8,604 bases of DNA, taken from Kiloniellaceae bacterium. Lineage in GTDB: Bacteria; Pseudomonadota; Alphaproteobacteria; Kiloniellales; Kiloniellaceae. The stretch is taken from positions 1-8,604 of the forward strand of contig JAJFGM010000005.1 of NCBI GenBank assembly GCA_021776145.1, in the 5' to 3' direction. The position numbers were made by a program, and so were the translations under genes. The notes below the pieces were generated by a model that saw only the letters and a list, made by a program, of their open reading frames with translations, ran no database searches and was not told where the DNA came from. This document shows positions 1 to 6,554 of the stretch, in pieces (position 1 is the first letter of the stretch; each line of letters opens with the position of its first letter).

Positions 1-759
1 GCCCAGCTCTTGAGCCTGGCGGCGGCGCGTGGCGCGCCACTGATGGCCCCAAAGCTGCGTTACATTTCGGTCGGTGGCGCCGCCCTCGACATGACCCTGA
101 AGCGCAGCGTCGAGGCCATGTTCGATCTGCCGCTGCTGAACGGCTACGGCCTGACCGAGACCTCACCGACGGTCTGCACCACAGGCAACGGCGAGTGGCG
201 CGACGACGACGCCGTCGGCACGCTATTGCCCGACGTTGAGATCCAGATCGTCGATAAGGACGAGCAGCCGCTGGCAAGCGGCGAGATCGGCGAACTTTGG
301 GTGCGCGGTCCGCTGGTCATGAAGGGCTACTACCGCGACCCCGAGGGCAGTGCCCGGGTGCTGACCCCCGAGGGCTGGTTCAGAACCGGCGACCTGGCGC
401 GCCGCGCCGCCGACGGCCCGCTCTATATCGTCGGCCGCCTGAAAGAGGTCATCAACCACTCCGGTTTCACCGTCTATCCGACGGAAATCGAGTCGGTGCT
501 CGCCGCCCACCCCGACATCGCCGTCGCCGCCGTCGTCGGCCGCAAGAGCCGCGACGCGGAAAAAGGCGACAACGAAGAAATTCTCGCCTTCCTCATGCCG
601 CGCCCCGGCCAGACACCCGACCCCGCCGACCTGCAAGTCTGGGCCCGCGAGCGCCTCGCCCCCTACAAACGCCCGAGCCGCTACATCCTGCGCCAGACCC
701 TGCCGATGACGGCGGCGGGAAAGGTGCTGCGGCACAAGCTGGGGGTGGACGGCGATTGA
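1..759 (+). CDS. AMP-forming acyl-CoA synthetase, C-terminal part (5' end outside window)
   Basis: The frame is open from base 1 to the TGA at 757-759, giving 252 visible residues, so the gene begins left of the window. The TTG at base 10 is an internal leucine, not a start. Numbering from the window edge, NGYGLTETSP (about 47-56) is the adenylate-binding A5 motif. GWFRTGD (about 125-131) carries the aspartate that binds the ribose hydroxyls. GRLKEVINHSGF (about 145-156) is the hinge/A8 segment, and AAGKVLRHKL near the end carries the catalytic lysine (about 241). These are ANL-superfamily signatures: ATP-dependent acid activation followed by transfer to CoA. The N-terminal P-loop and most of the acid pocket are missing, so the substrate cannot be judged. 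It is not closely similar to the second synthetase in this window (3694-5361). The same-strand neighbour starts 158 nt downstream, so co-transcription is possible but not evident. Confidence 0.93.
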   Translation, partial: AQLLSLAAARGAPLMAPKLRYISVGGAALDMTLKRSVEAMFDLPLLNGYGLTETSPTVCTTGNGEWRDDDAVGTLLPDVEIQIVDKDEQPLASGEIGELWVRGPLVMKGYYRDPEGSARVLTPEGWFRTGDLARRAADGPLYIVGRLKEVINHSGFTVYPTEIESVLAAHPDIAVAAVVGRKSRDAEKGDNEEILAFLMPRPGQTPDPADLQVWARERLAPYKRPSRYILRQTLPMTAAGKVLRHKLGVDGD

Positions 760-784
760 TAGGCTGAGGCGATAAGGGCCTTGC

Positions 785-818
785 TCGTCACCCGGCCAAT
801 TCTACCCCAGCGTGACGA
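785..818. repeat. Inverted repeat in the spacer between synthetase and enolase-superfamily gene
   Basis: TCGTCAC (785-791) and GTGACGA (812-818) are perfect 7-nt inverted arms separated by 20 nt. There is no U-run after it, so it is a poor terminator. It could be a regulatory site for the plus-strand gene at 918 or chance. The rest of the 760-917 spacer shows nothing I can support. Confidence 0.3.
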
Positions 819-903
819 TCGCGGCGTCTTGTCCGAGCAGCGCTTCGTCAGCCATCATGCCTTCTGGGCTTTGCTGCGCCATGGGCCCGATGGAAGCGGC
901 TAG

Positions 904-910
904 AGAGGGA
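904..910 (+). promoter_or_regulatory. Ribosome binding site of the enolase-superfamily gene
   Basis: AGAGGGA lies 7 nt before the GTG at 918 but only 4 nt before the in-frame TTG at 915. The spacing favours GTG 918 as the start. Confidence 0.6.
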
Positions 911-917
911 TAATTTG

Positions 918-2093
918 GTGAGTACGATCACGCGGGTGGAAATCCATGAGTTCGAGTTCGAGGCGAAAAATCTCGGCAACTTTAGCGGCGCCAAATCGAT
1001 CGGCGCCTTGAGCTATGTGAAAGGCGCGGTGACGCGCATTCCGAAATACGCTGTCAGGATCGAAACCGCCGACGGGTGCCGGGGCGAATACGTCACCCAT
1101 TGGGTGGCGTCGGCCTCGGCCCTGGGGCAGAGCCAAATGCTGGCGGCGCGCCTGATCGGCCGCGACGCGCGCCAGCGCGAGGGTATCTGGGACGACCTCA
1201 AGCGCGAGGCGCGGCAGTTCGATCACATGGGGCACGGGCCCCTCGACATCGCGCTCTGGGATTGGGCCGGCAAGAACCTCGGGTGCTCGATCGGCGATCT
1301 GCTGGGCGCCTACCGCAAACGCCTGCCGGCCTACGCCAGCACCTATCACGGCGACCGCAGCGGCGGCCTCGATTGCAAGGAGGCCTTCGCGGCTTTCGCC
1401 GAGCAGTGTTACGAGCTCGGCTATCGCGCCTTCAAGCTGCACGGCTGGAACGATGGCAATGCCCGCGAAGAGGCCGAGAACGTTCTGCACGTCGCCGCCG
1501 CGGTCGGCGACCGCATGACCCTGATGCTCGATCCGGCCTGCGAACTTCGCACCTTCGCCGACGCCCTCTATGTTGGCCGGGCCTGCGACGAGGCTCGCTA
1601 TTTCTGGTACGAGGACCCCTATCGCGATTCCGGCGTGTCGGCCTTCGCCCACCGCAAGCTGCGGGAGAAGCTATCGACCCCGCTGTTGATGACCGAACAC
1701 GTGCGCGGGATCGAGCCGAAAGCCGATTTTGCGATCGCCGGCGGTACGGATTTCCTCCGCTCCGACCCGGAGTATGACTTGGGCATCACCGGTGCCATGA
1801 AAATCGCTCACCTGGGCGAGGCCCTGGGCCTCGATGTCGAGGTGCATGCCTGCGGCCCGGCCCACCGCCAGGTGATGGCGGCAATGCGCAACTCGAATTT
1901 CTACGAGCTGGCGCTGGTCGGGCCGGACTGCGCAAACGCCGTACCGCCTGTCTATACCTGCGGCTACAGCGACCAGCTCGACTGCGTCGGCGCCGACGGC
2001 ATGGTGCCGGTGCCCGATGGTCCGGGCCTGGGCGTCACCTATGACTGGGATTTCATCGAGGCCAACCGGATCGGCCTCACGGTTTATGAATAA
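918..2093 (+). CDS. Enolase-superfamily enzyme, mandelate racemase subgroup (putative acid-sugar dehydratase)
   Basis: This 391-aa protein (TAA at 2091-2093) has the usual family length, with an N-terminal capping domain (about 1-125) and an (alpha/beta)7-beta barrel (about 130-370). Numbering from GTG 918, the active-site set can be read in order. FKLHG gives K173 and H175 at the end of the second barrel strand. MLDPAC gives metal ligand D205, WYEDPY gives E232 and MTEHV gives E260. RSDPEYDLGIT gives D283, and EVHA gives H310, the Asp/His pair of mandelate racemase-like enzymes. These enzymes abstract the proton alpha to a carboxylate with Mg2+, and most characterised members dehydrate or epimerise sugar acids. 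The strand-2 motif is KxH rather than the commoner KxK. I cannot name the substrate. The gene has its own Shine-Dalgarno sequence and converges on the GntR gene. Family is sure; function is open. Confidence 0.9.
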   Translation: MSTITRVEIHEFEFEAKNLGNFSGAKSIGALSYVKGAVTRIPKYAVRIETADGCRGEYVTHWVASASALGQSQMLAARLIGRDARQREGIWDDLKREARQFDHMGHGPLDIALWDWAGKNLGCSIGDLLGAYRKRLPAYASTYHGDRSGGLDCKEAFAAFAEQCYELGYRAFKLHGWNDGNAREEAENVLHVAAAVGDRMTLMLDPACELRTFADALYVGRACDEARYFWYEDPYRDSGVSAFAHRKLREKLSTPLLMTEHVRGIEPKADFAIAGGTDFLRSDPEYDLGITGAMKIAHLGEALGLDVEVHACGPAHRQVMAAMRNSNFYELALVGPDCANAVPPVYTCGYSDQLDCVGADGMVPVPDGPGLGVTYDWDFIEANRIGLTVYE

Positions 2094-2201
2094 AACACCG
2101 GTTTTTGAATGGCCCTCGGGCGGCTTGTCGCCCCCCGGAAACAGAGCCGACTTCGGAAGGTCCCAACCTGCCGCCAGAATCGTGCCGCGCGCGATATCGC
2201 T

Positions 2202-2951
2202 TTACGGCTCCTCCAGCGAAATCGGCGCTTCGACATCCAATCCCGCCATCTCATATCCGCGGCGAAAATCGGTGATGTGTTTGCGCATCCATTCGCGGGC
2301 TTCGCCGGCGTCGCCGTCGAGCACGGCCATGAGGATGAAACCATGCGCCTGCAACAGGCGGCGGCCCGACTGCTTGGGGAACATGCTGGCGCGGAAGGCG
2401 GGATAGAAGAGCCGGGCCAGCGGCTCGCGCGCCATGATAAGGGCGCGGTTGCCGGCGGCTTCGGCGAGAAGGGCGTGGAACTCGACGTCGAGGGCGACCA
2501 GGTCGTCCTTGTCTTCCAGGGCCTGGGCCGTCGCCGAGAGGTTGGCGCGCAGGCGCTCGGCCTGGGCAGGGGCAATTCTGAGGGCGGTGACGCTGTCGGC
2601 GGCGAGACCGGCGGCCAGGGTCTCCAATTCCATGGAGGTCTGCCAGAGTTCGAGGAAGCTGACCTGCTGCAACGTCAGGGCGGCCGAGAGGTCGTCGCTG
2701 TAGGCGTCGTGCGAGGGATGGGTAACAACCAGGCGTTTGCCCTTGCGGCTGAGGAAGCCGGCCTGCTCGAGGGCGCGCAGGCCCTCGCGCAGCGTCGAAC
2801 GGGTGACGCCGAACTGCCGCGCCAGATCGCCCTCGATGGGCAGCAGGTCGCCGGCCAGGATCTGCCGCGCGACGATGGCGTGGCGCAGGGACTCGGCGAC
2901 GACGCGGTAGGCCGGTGGGCGTTTCAGGCGGTCGAACAGGGGTTCACTCAT
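2202..2951 (-). CDS. GntR family transcriptional regulator, FadR/FCD subfamily
   Basis: This 249-aa protein starts at ATG 2951, with AGGA 8 nt upstream, and ends with TAA. Residues about 13-78 form the winged-helix DNA-binding domain, with LPIEGDLARQFGVTRSTLRE (about 37-56) as the typical GntR helix-turn-helix. Residues about 95-235 form an all-helical FCD effector domain. Its probable metal ligands are D155 and H159 (in LDVEFHALL), H203 (QAHGF) and H225 (MRKHI). Such regulators usually repress catabolic operons and release DNA on binding a carboxylic acid or acyl-CoA. The gene is the last of the minus-strand operon, 35 nt after the nitroreductase. The palindrome at 7678-7716 before the first operon gene carries a FadR-type core, so negative control of its own operon is the simplest inference. 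The inducer is unknown. The gene faces the enolase-superfamily gene tail to tail. Confidence 0.93.
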   Translation of the reverse strand: MSEPLFDRLKRPPAYRVVAESLRHAIVARQILAGDLLPIEGDLARQFGVTRSTLREGLRALEQAGFLSRKGKRLVVTHPSHDAYSDDLSAALTLQQVSFLELWQTSMELETLAAGLAADSVTALRIAPAQAERLRANLSATAQALEDKDDLVALDVEFHALLAEAAGNRALIMAREPLARLFYPAFRASMFPKQSGRRLLQAHGFILMAVLDGDAGEAREWMRKHITDFRRGYEMAGLDVEAPISLEEP

Positions 2952-2986
2952 TGAAAGGGTCCTGAAGTTGGGCGCGCCTTGCCGGG

Positions 2987-3697
2987 TCAGAAGTCATGGA
3001 AGACAGTGTAATTGGCGAGCGGTTCGCGTTCGGTGACCAGGCTGTTCTCCGGCGCTTCGAGGTCGGCGTGGCCGAGCGACATGCCGCAGACCACGACCTC
3101 GTCATCGGGGATGTCGAGGTGGCGGCGGAGGACCCGGTGGTACTTGGCGAAGGCGGCCTGCGGACAGGAATGCAGGCCGGCGCCGCGCGCCGCCACCATG
3201 ATGTTCTGCAGGAACATGCCGTAGTCGAGCCAGCTGCCCTTTTCCAGCACCCGGTCGATGGTGAAGATGAGGCCGACCGGAGCGTCGAAAAAGACGAAGT
3301 TGCGGGCGTGCTGCTTTTGCATGCCCGCCTTGTCGCCCTTGACGATGCCGAGCAGACCATAGAGGTCCCAACCGACCTTGCGGCGCCGCGCCAGATAGGG
3401 CTCGGGGAAGTGCGGCGGATAGTAGCGGTACTCCTGTTCGTGCGCCTGCGGTTCGCCGAGATAGGCGGCGACGATGTCGCGCCCGACGGCCGCCTTGGTC
3501 GCGCCGGCGACGACATGCACCTTCCAAGGCTGCATGTTGGTGCCGCTGGGCGCGCGACTGGCGATTTCGAGGATCTGCTCGACCGTCGAACGTGGCACCG
3601 GCTTGTCGAGGAAACGGCGCAACGAACGGCGCGAGGTGATCGCCGCCGCGACGGCCGCGGTGACGCGCGGCGCGCCGGCTTCGGGGTTTCGGCTCAC
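2987..3697 (-). CDS. Nitroreductase family FMN-dependent oxidoreductase
   Basis: This 236-aa protein starts with GTG at 3697, with GGAG 8 nt upstream. Its start overlaps the stop of the preceding synthetase by four bases (GTGA), implying translational coupling. FMN-binding features are RRSLRRF (23-29), which contacts the phosphate; the loop SGTNMQPW (51-58); WLDYGMFLQNIMVAA (156-170) in the central helix; and GMSLGH (205-210) near the C-terminus. Family members are dimeric NAD(P)H-dependent flavoenzymes that reduce nitro groups, quinones, enones or other acceptors, and some catalyse unrelated flavin chemistry. The residues between about 82 and 130, rich in Y, P, H and basic residues, probably form the substrate-covering excursion seen in longer members. 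Its place in a CoA-pathway operon suggests reduction or oxidation of a pathway intermediate rather than nitroaromatic detoxification. That role is inference only. Confidence 0.92.
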   Translation of the reverse strand: MSRNPEAGAPRVTAAVAAAITSRRSLRRFLDKPVPRSTVEQILEIASRAPSGTNMQPWKVHVVAGATKAAVGRDIVAAYLGEPQAHEQEYRYYPPHFPEPYLARRRKVGWDLYGLLGIVKGDKAGMQKQHARNFVFFDAPVGLIFTIDRVLEKGSWLDYGMFLQNIMVAARGAGLHSCPQAAFAKYHRVLRRHLDIPDDEVVVCGMSLGHADLEAPENSLVTEREPLANYTVFHDF

Positions 3698-5361
3698 GTT
3701 GGGGCTCCAGGATAGCGTTCGATCTTATCGGTATTGGTATCGGCGTTCCCGGCCGGGGCAGAGAACTCGCGGTCACGCAGCTTGCGGCGCTGGATCTTGC
3801 CGGTAACGGTCTTGGGCAGGCTCTCGACGTAGGAGATGGCGCGCGGGTACTTGTAGGGCGCGGTTTCGGCCTTGGCGAAGTCCTGCAGGTCCCGGGTCAA
3901 GGCCGCGTCGCCGCTGTAGCCCTGGTTGAGGATGACGAAAGCCTTGACGATCTCGCCGCGTTCCCGGTCCGGGCTGGCGACCGCCGCGCACTCCAGCACC
4001 GCCGGGTGCGCCATCAGGGCGTTCTCGACCTCCATCGGGCCGATGCGGTAGCCGGCCGAATTGATCACATCGTCGGCCCGGCCGTCGTAGAAGAAGTAGC
4101 CCTCGGCATCGACGAATGCCGTGTCGCCGGTGACGAACCACTCGCGCCCCTCGGCGCGGATACGGGTCGCGGCGGTCAGCTCCGGCGCCTGCCAGTAGCC
4201 AAGCATCATCTGCGGGTTGGGCCAGGCGACGACCAGGCGACCGGGTTCGCCAGGCGCGGCGAAACGGTCGTCTTCGCCGAGCACCGCCAATTCGCTGCCC
4301 GGCAAGGGCTTGCCCATGGAGCCCGGTTTGACCGCCAAGGCGGGATAGTTGAGCAGGGTCATCAAGGTCTCGGTCTGGCCGTAGCCGTCAAGCAGCAGGC
4401 CGCCGGTCAAGGCCTGCCAGCGCCTGACCACTTCGGGATTGACGGTCTCGCCAGCCGAAACCGTGAGGCGCAGAGCCGAAAGATCATATCCCGAGATCTC
4501 GGCGCGGATGAGTTGGCGCAGCTCCGTCGCGGCGGCGCAGAAAACATTGACCCCGTAGCGTGCCAGCAGTTCGAGCCGGCGCGCCACATCGAAGCGACCG
4601 TCGTGGAAGAGCACCGTCGCGCCGCAGCTCCAGGGGCCGAAGAGGATCGAGGTGCCGGCCTTGCTCCAGCCGGTGTCGGCCGTACACCACACAACGTCGC
4701 CCGCATCCAGGTTCAGCCAGTACCAGGCCGCGACGCGCCAGGTAAAGATCGCCCGCGCGGCGTGCAGGACGCCCTTGGGTTCGCCGGTCGAGCCGGAGGT
4801 GTAATAGAGGATGGCGGGATCTTCGATGGCGATCCTTGGCGCCGCGAAGTCCGAGGTTTGGCTCGCACAGTCGGCGGCGAAGTCGAGCCAGCCTGGCCCG
4901 CCACCGACGCTGAGACGCAGCTTCAGCCCGGCTCCTGGCGCGATCTTGTCGATGTGATCCCTGGTCGTGATCACCGCCGCGACACCGGCGTGCGTCAGGC
5001 GATAGGCGATGTCGCCGGCGGTCAGCATGGTGATGCAGGGGATCGGCACGGCGCCGAGCCTGAGGCAGCCGACCATGGCGATCTGCCATTCGGCGATGCG
5101 CGGCAACATGATCAGAACGCGGTCGCCCTTTTCCACACCCCGGGCCGCCAAGAGGCTGGCCAGCCGTTTGCTGGCCGTGGCGATCTCTGCATAGGTGAAG
5201 CACCGTTCGGCACCGGCGTCGTTGCTGCAGATCAGCGCCAGGCGGTCGGCATCCTCGGCCCAGCGGTCGACGACGTCGACGGCGAAGTTGAAGGTCTCCG
5301 GCAACCGCCAAACGAAATCGCGGCGGGCGCTGTCATAAGTCGGCATCGCCACCCGTTGCAT
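3694..5361 (-). CDS. AMP-forming acyl-CoA synthetase, short/medium-chain (ACSM-like)
   Basis: I place the start at ATG 5361, giving 555 aa. AAAGAGG (5369-5375) lies 7 nt upstream, and the preceding acyl-CoA dehydrogenase stops 2 nt before it. The open frame continues to 5619, but that extension is antisense-like, arginine-rich and overlaps the dehydrogenase. Motifs in order are YTSGSTGEPKG (187-197, phosphate loop), DGYGQTET (325-332, adenine/acyl site), FVTGD (409-413, ribose-binding Asp), GRADDVINSAGYRIGP (427-442, hinge) and TVTGKIQRRKL (518-528, catalytic K522). The overall pattern resembles medium-chain acyl-CoA synthetases: acid + ATP + CoA gives acyl-CoA + AMP + PPi. Beside an acyl-CoA dehydrogenase and a phosphotransferase, it likely supplies the operon's CoA-activated substrate, the role of LvaE in the P. 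putida levulinate pathway. The chain or side-group specificity cannot be read from sequence. Confidence 0.95.
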   Translation of the reverse strand: MQRVAMPTYDSARRDFVWRLPETFNFAVDVVDRWAEDADRLALICSNDAGAERCFTYAEIATASKRLASLLAARGVEKGDRVLIMLPRIAEWQIAMVGCLRLGAVPIPCITMLTAGDIAYRLTHAGVAAVITTRDHIDKIAPGAGLKLRLSVGGGPGWLDFAADCASQTSDFAAPRIAIEDPAILYYTSGSTGEPKGVLHAARAIFTWRVAAWYWLNLDAGDVVWCTADTGWSKAGTSILFGPWSCGATVLFHDGRFDVARRLELLARYGVNVFCAAATELRQLIRAEISGYDLSALRLTVSAGETVNPEVVRRWQALTGGLLLDGYGQTETLMTLLNYPALAVKPGSMGKPLPGSELAVLGEDDRFAAPGEPGRLVVAWPNPQMMLGYWQAPELTAATRIRAEGREWFVTGDTAFVDAEGYFFYDGRADDVINSAGYRIGPMEVENALMAHPAVLECAAVASPDRERGEIVKAFVILNQGYSGDAALTRDLQDFAKAETAPYKYPRAISYVESLPKTVTGKIQRRKLRDREFSAPAGNADTNTDKIERYPGAPT

Positions 5362-5363
5362 GC

Positions 5364-6533
5364 TCAGGCCTCTTTCGGCGCTTTCAGGATGCGCCGGGCG
5401 ATGGCCCAGCGATGCACCTCTGACGGTCCGTCGTAGATGCGAAAGGCGCGGATTTCGCGGAAGATCTGCGCCACCACCGTGTCGTTGGTGACACCGAGGC
5501 CGCCGAGCACCTGGACGCAGCGGTCGGCGACGCGAAACAGCGCCTCGGACACCGCCGTCTTGACCAGACTCGATTCGTGGCGCGCCTTTTCGCCCCGGTC
5601 GAGCAATCCCGCCGCCCACCAGATCAACAGGCGGCTCTGCTGCAGGTCGATCTCGTTATCGGCGAGCTGGAAGCCGATGCCCTCGTGCTCGCCGATCGGC
5701 CGACCGAAGGCCTGGCGCCGGCGGGCGTAGTCGAGCGCAATGGACTGCGCCCGCACCGCGGCGCCGAGCCAGCGCATGCAGTGGGTCAGGCGGGCCGGCG
5801 CCAGGCGTACCTGCACGTAGCGGAAACCCTGGCCGACCTCGCCCAGCACCTGGTCGGCGGGGATGCGCAGATCCGCGAACTCAAGCTCGCCATGTCCGCC
5901 GGTGAAGGAGCTGTCCATGGAATCGATGTCGCGGCGGTAGTGGATGCCGGGGCTGGCCATATCGGCGAGCAGCATGGTCGGACCCTCATCGGGCACGTCG
6001 GCCATGATGATGGTGAAGCCGGCCCCCTTGGCGCCGGTGATCAGCCATTTGCGGCCGTCGACGACAAAGTCGCCGCCGTCGCGCCGCGCCGTCGTCAGGA
6101 TACCGGTGGGATCGGCGCCGGCGCCCATGGGTTCGGTCATGGCGAAGCAGGAGCGCAGCTCGCCGCGCACCAGGGGCGCCTGCCAGCGCTGCTGTTGCGC
6201 CGGCGTGCCGACCCTGGCGAGCAGGTTCATGTTGCCCTCGTCGGGAGCGGCGCAGTGCAGGGCGATGGGTCCGAGAGGCGAGAAGCCGGCGGCCTCGAAG
6301 GCGATGGCGGTGTCGACGTGGTTGAGGCCCATGCCGCCCCACTGCCTGGGCGCGTGCGGCGCCAGCAGGCCGGCTTCGCGGGCCAGGGCGTTGAGTTCGA
6401 TGCGCAACTCGTCGCTCGGACCGTGGCTGCCGTTGCGCGGGTCGCCTTCGAAGGGCAGCACCTTGGCGGCGACAAAGGCCGAGACACGCGCCTGCAGATC
6501 GCTCTGCGCCGGGCTGAGAGTGAAGTCAATCAA
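5364..6533 (-). CDS. Acyl-CoA dehydrogenase-fold flavoprotein, ACAD10/ACAD11-like (LvaC-like)
   Basis: This 389-aa protein has the full three-part acyl-CoA dehydrogenase fold: an N-terminal helical domain (about 1-125), a beta domain opening with FAMTEPMGAGADPTG (130-144) and including DGRKWLITGAKG (159-170), and a C-terminal helical domain from about 235. FAD and substrate signatures include RRRQAFGRPIGEHEG (271-285) and QVLGGLGVTND (341-351). The catalytic base position of MCAD-type enzymes (YEG in IYEGTSQIQR) reads YDGPSEVHR, so D368 replaces glutamate. The alternative site used by isovaleryl-CoA dehydrogenase reads APARL and has no acid. Asp in DGP-EVH, and a segment like RLAPARLTHCMR (243-254), recall human ACAD11. 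The start is a TTG with GGAG 7 nt upstream. It follows the phosphotransferase by 21 nt and precedes the synthetase by 2 nt. In the Lva and ACAD10/11 systems, this partner eliminates phosphate from a phospho-acyl-CoA. Fold is certain; that role is inferred. Confidence 0.94.
   Translation of the reverse strand: MIDFTLSPAQSDLQARVSAFVAAKVLPFEGDPRNGSHGPSDELRIELNALAREAGLLAPHAPRQWGGMGLNHVDTAIAFEAAGFSPLGPIALHCAAPDEGNMNLLARVGTPAQQQRWQAPLVRGELRSCFAMTEPMGAGADPTGILTTARRDGGDFVVDGRKWLITGAKGAGFTIIMADVPDEGPTMLLADMASPGIHYRRDIDSMDSSFTGGHGELEFADLRIPADQVLGEVGQGFRYVQVRLAPARLTHCMRWLGAAVRAQSIALDYARRRQAFGRPIGEHEGIGFQLADNEIDLQQSRLLIWWAAGLLDRGEKARHESSLVKTAVSEALFRVADRCVQVLGGLGVTNDTVVAQIFREIRAFRIYDGPSEVHRWAIARRILKAPKEA
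5369..5375 (-). promoter_or_regulatory. Ribosome binding site of the acyl-CoA synthetase
   Basis: On the minus strand, AAAGAGG lies 7 nt before ATG 5361 and just before the dehydrogenase stop codon. It fixes the synthetase start at 5361 instead of the much longer open frame reaching 5619. Confidence 0.65.
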
Positions 6534-6540
6534 GGCAAGG

Positions 6541-6544
6541 CTCC
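6541..6544 (-). promoter_or_regulatory. Ribosome binding site supporting the TTG start of the acyl-CoA dehydrogenase
   Basis: GGAG on the minus strand lies 7 nt before the TTG at 6533. No ATG or GTG occurs in frame between the in-frame stop TGA at 6557-6555 and this TTG. The next residues (IDFTLSPAQ) are a normal N-terminus for the family. Confidence 0.6.
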
Positions 6545-6554
6545 GTCGTTGAGG

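Noticed and set aside
802..882. A 26-codon minus-strand frame in the 760-917 spacer, starting ATG 882, whose translation (ending QDAAIVTLG) faintly recalls an enoyl-CoA hydratase N-terminus
   Set aside because: After the stop, the continuing frame shows no hydratase sequence, the ribosome site is poorly spaced, and the match is too short to support a gene or remnant.
900..1652. A 250-codon minus-strand open frame opposite the enolase-superfamily gene
   Set aside because: The sense frame holds the full active-site set, and the antisense product has no recognisable feature.
2092..2133. Possible terminators between the convergent genes: AAAAC/GTTTT (2092-2105) and GGGCG/CGCCC with a 6-nt loop (2118-2133)
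   Set aside because: Both stems are only 5 bp and the GC-rich one has no U-run on either strand, so an intrinsic terminator is not supported.
4006..5436. A 476-codon plus-strand open frame antisense to the acyl-CoA synthetase
   Set aside because: The opposite strand encodes all synthetase motifs in order; the antisense translation resembles no family.
5362..5619. N-terminal extension of the acyl-CoA synthetase frame up to 5619
   Set aside because: The extension is arginine- and glycine-rich, overlaps the dehydrogenase coding region, and a proper ribosome site sits 7 nt before ATG 5361.
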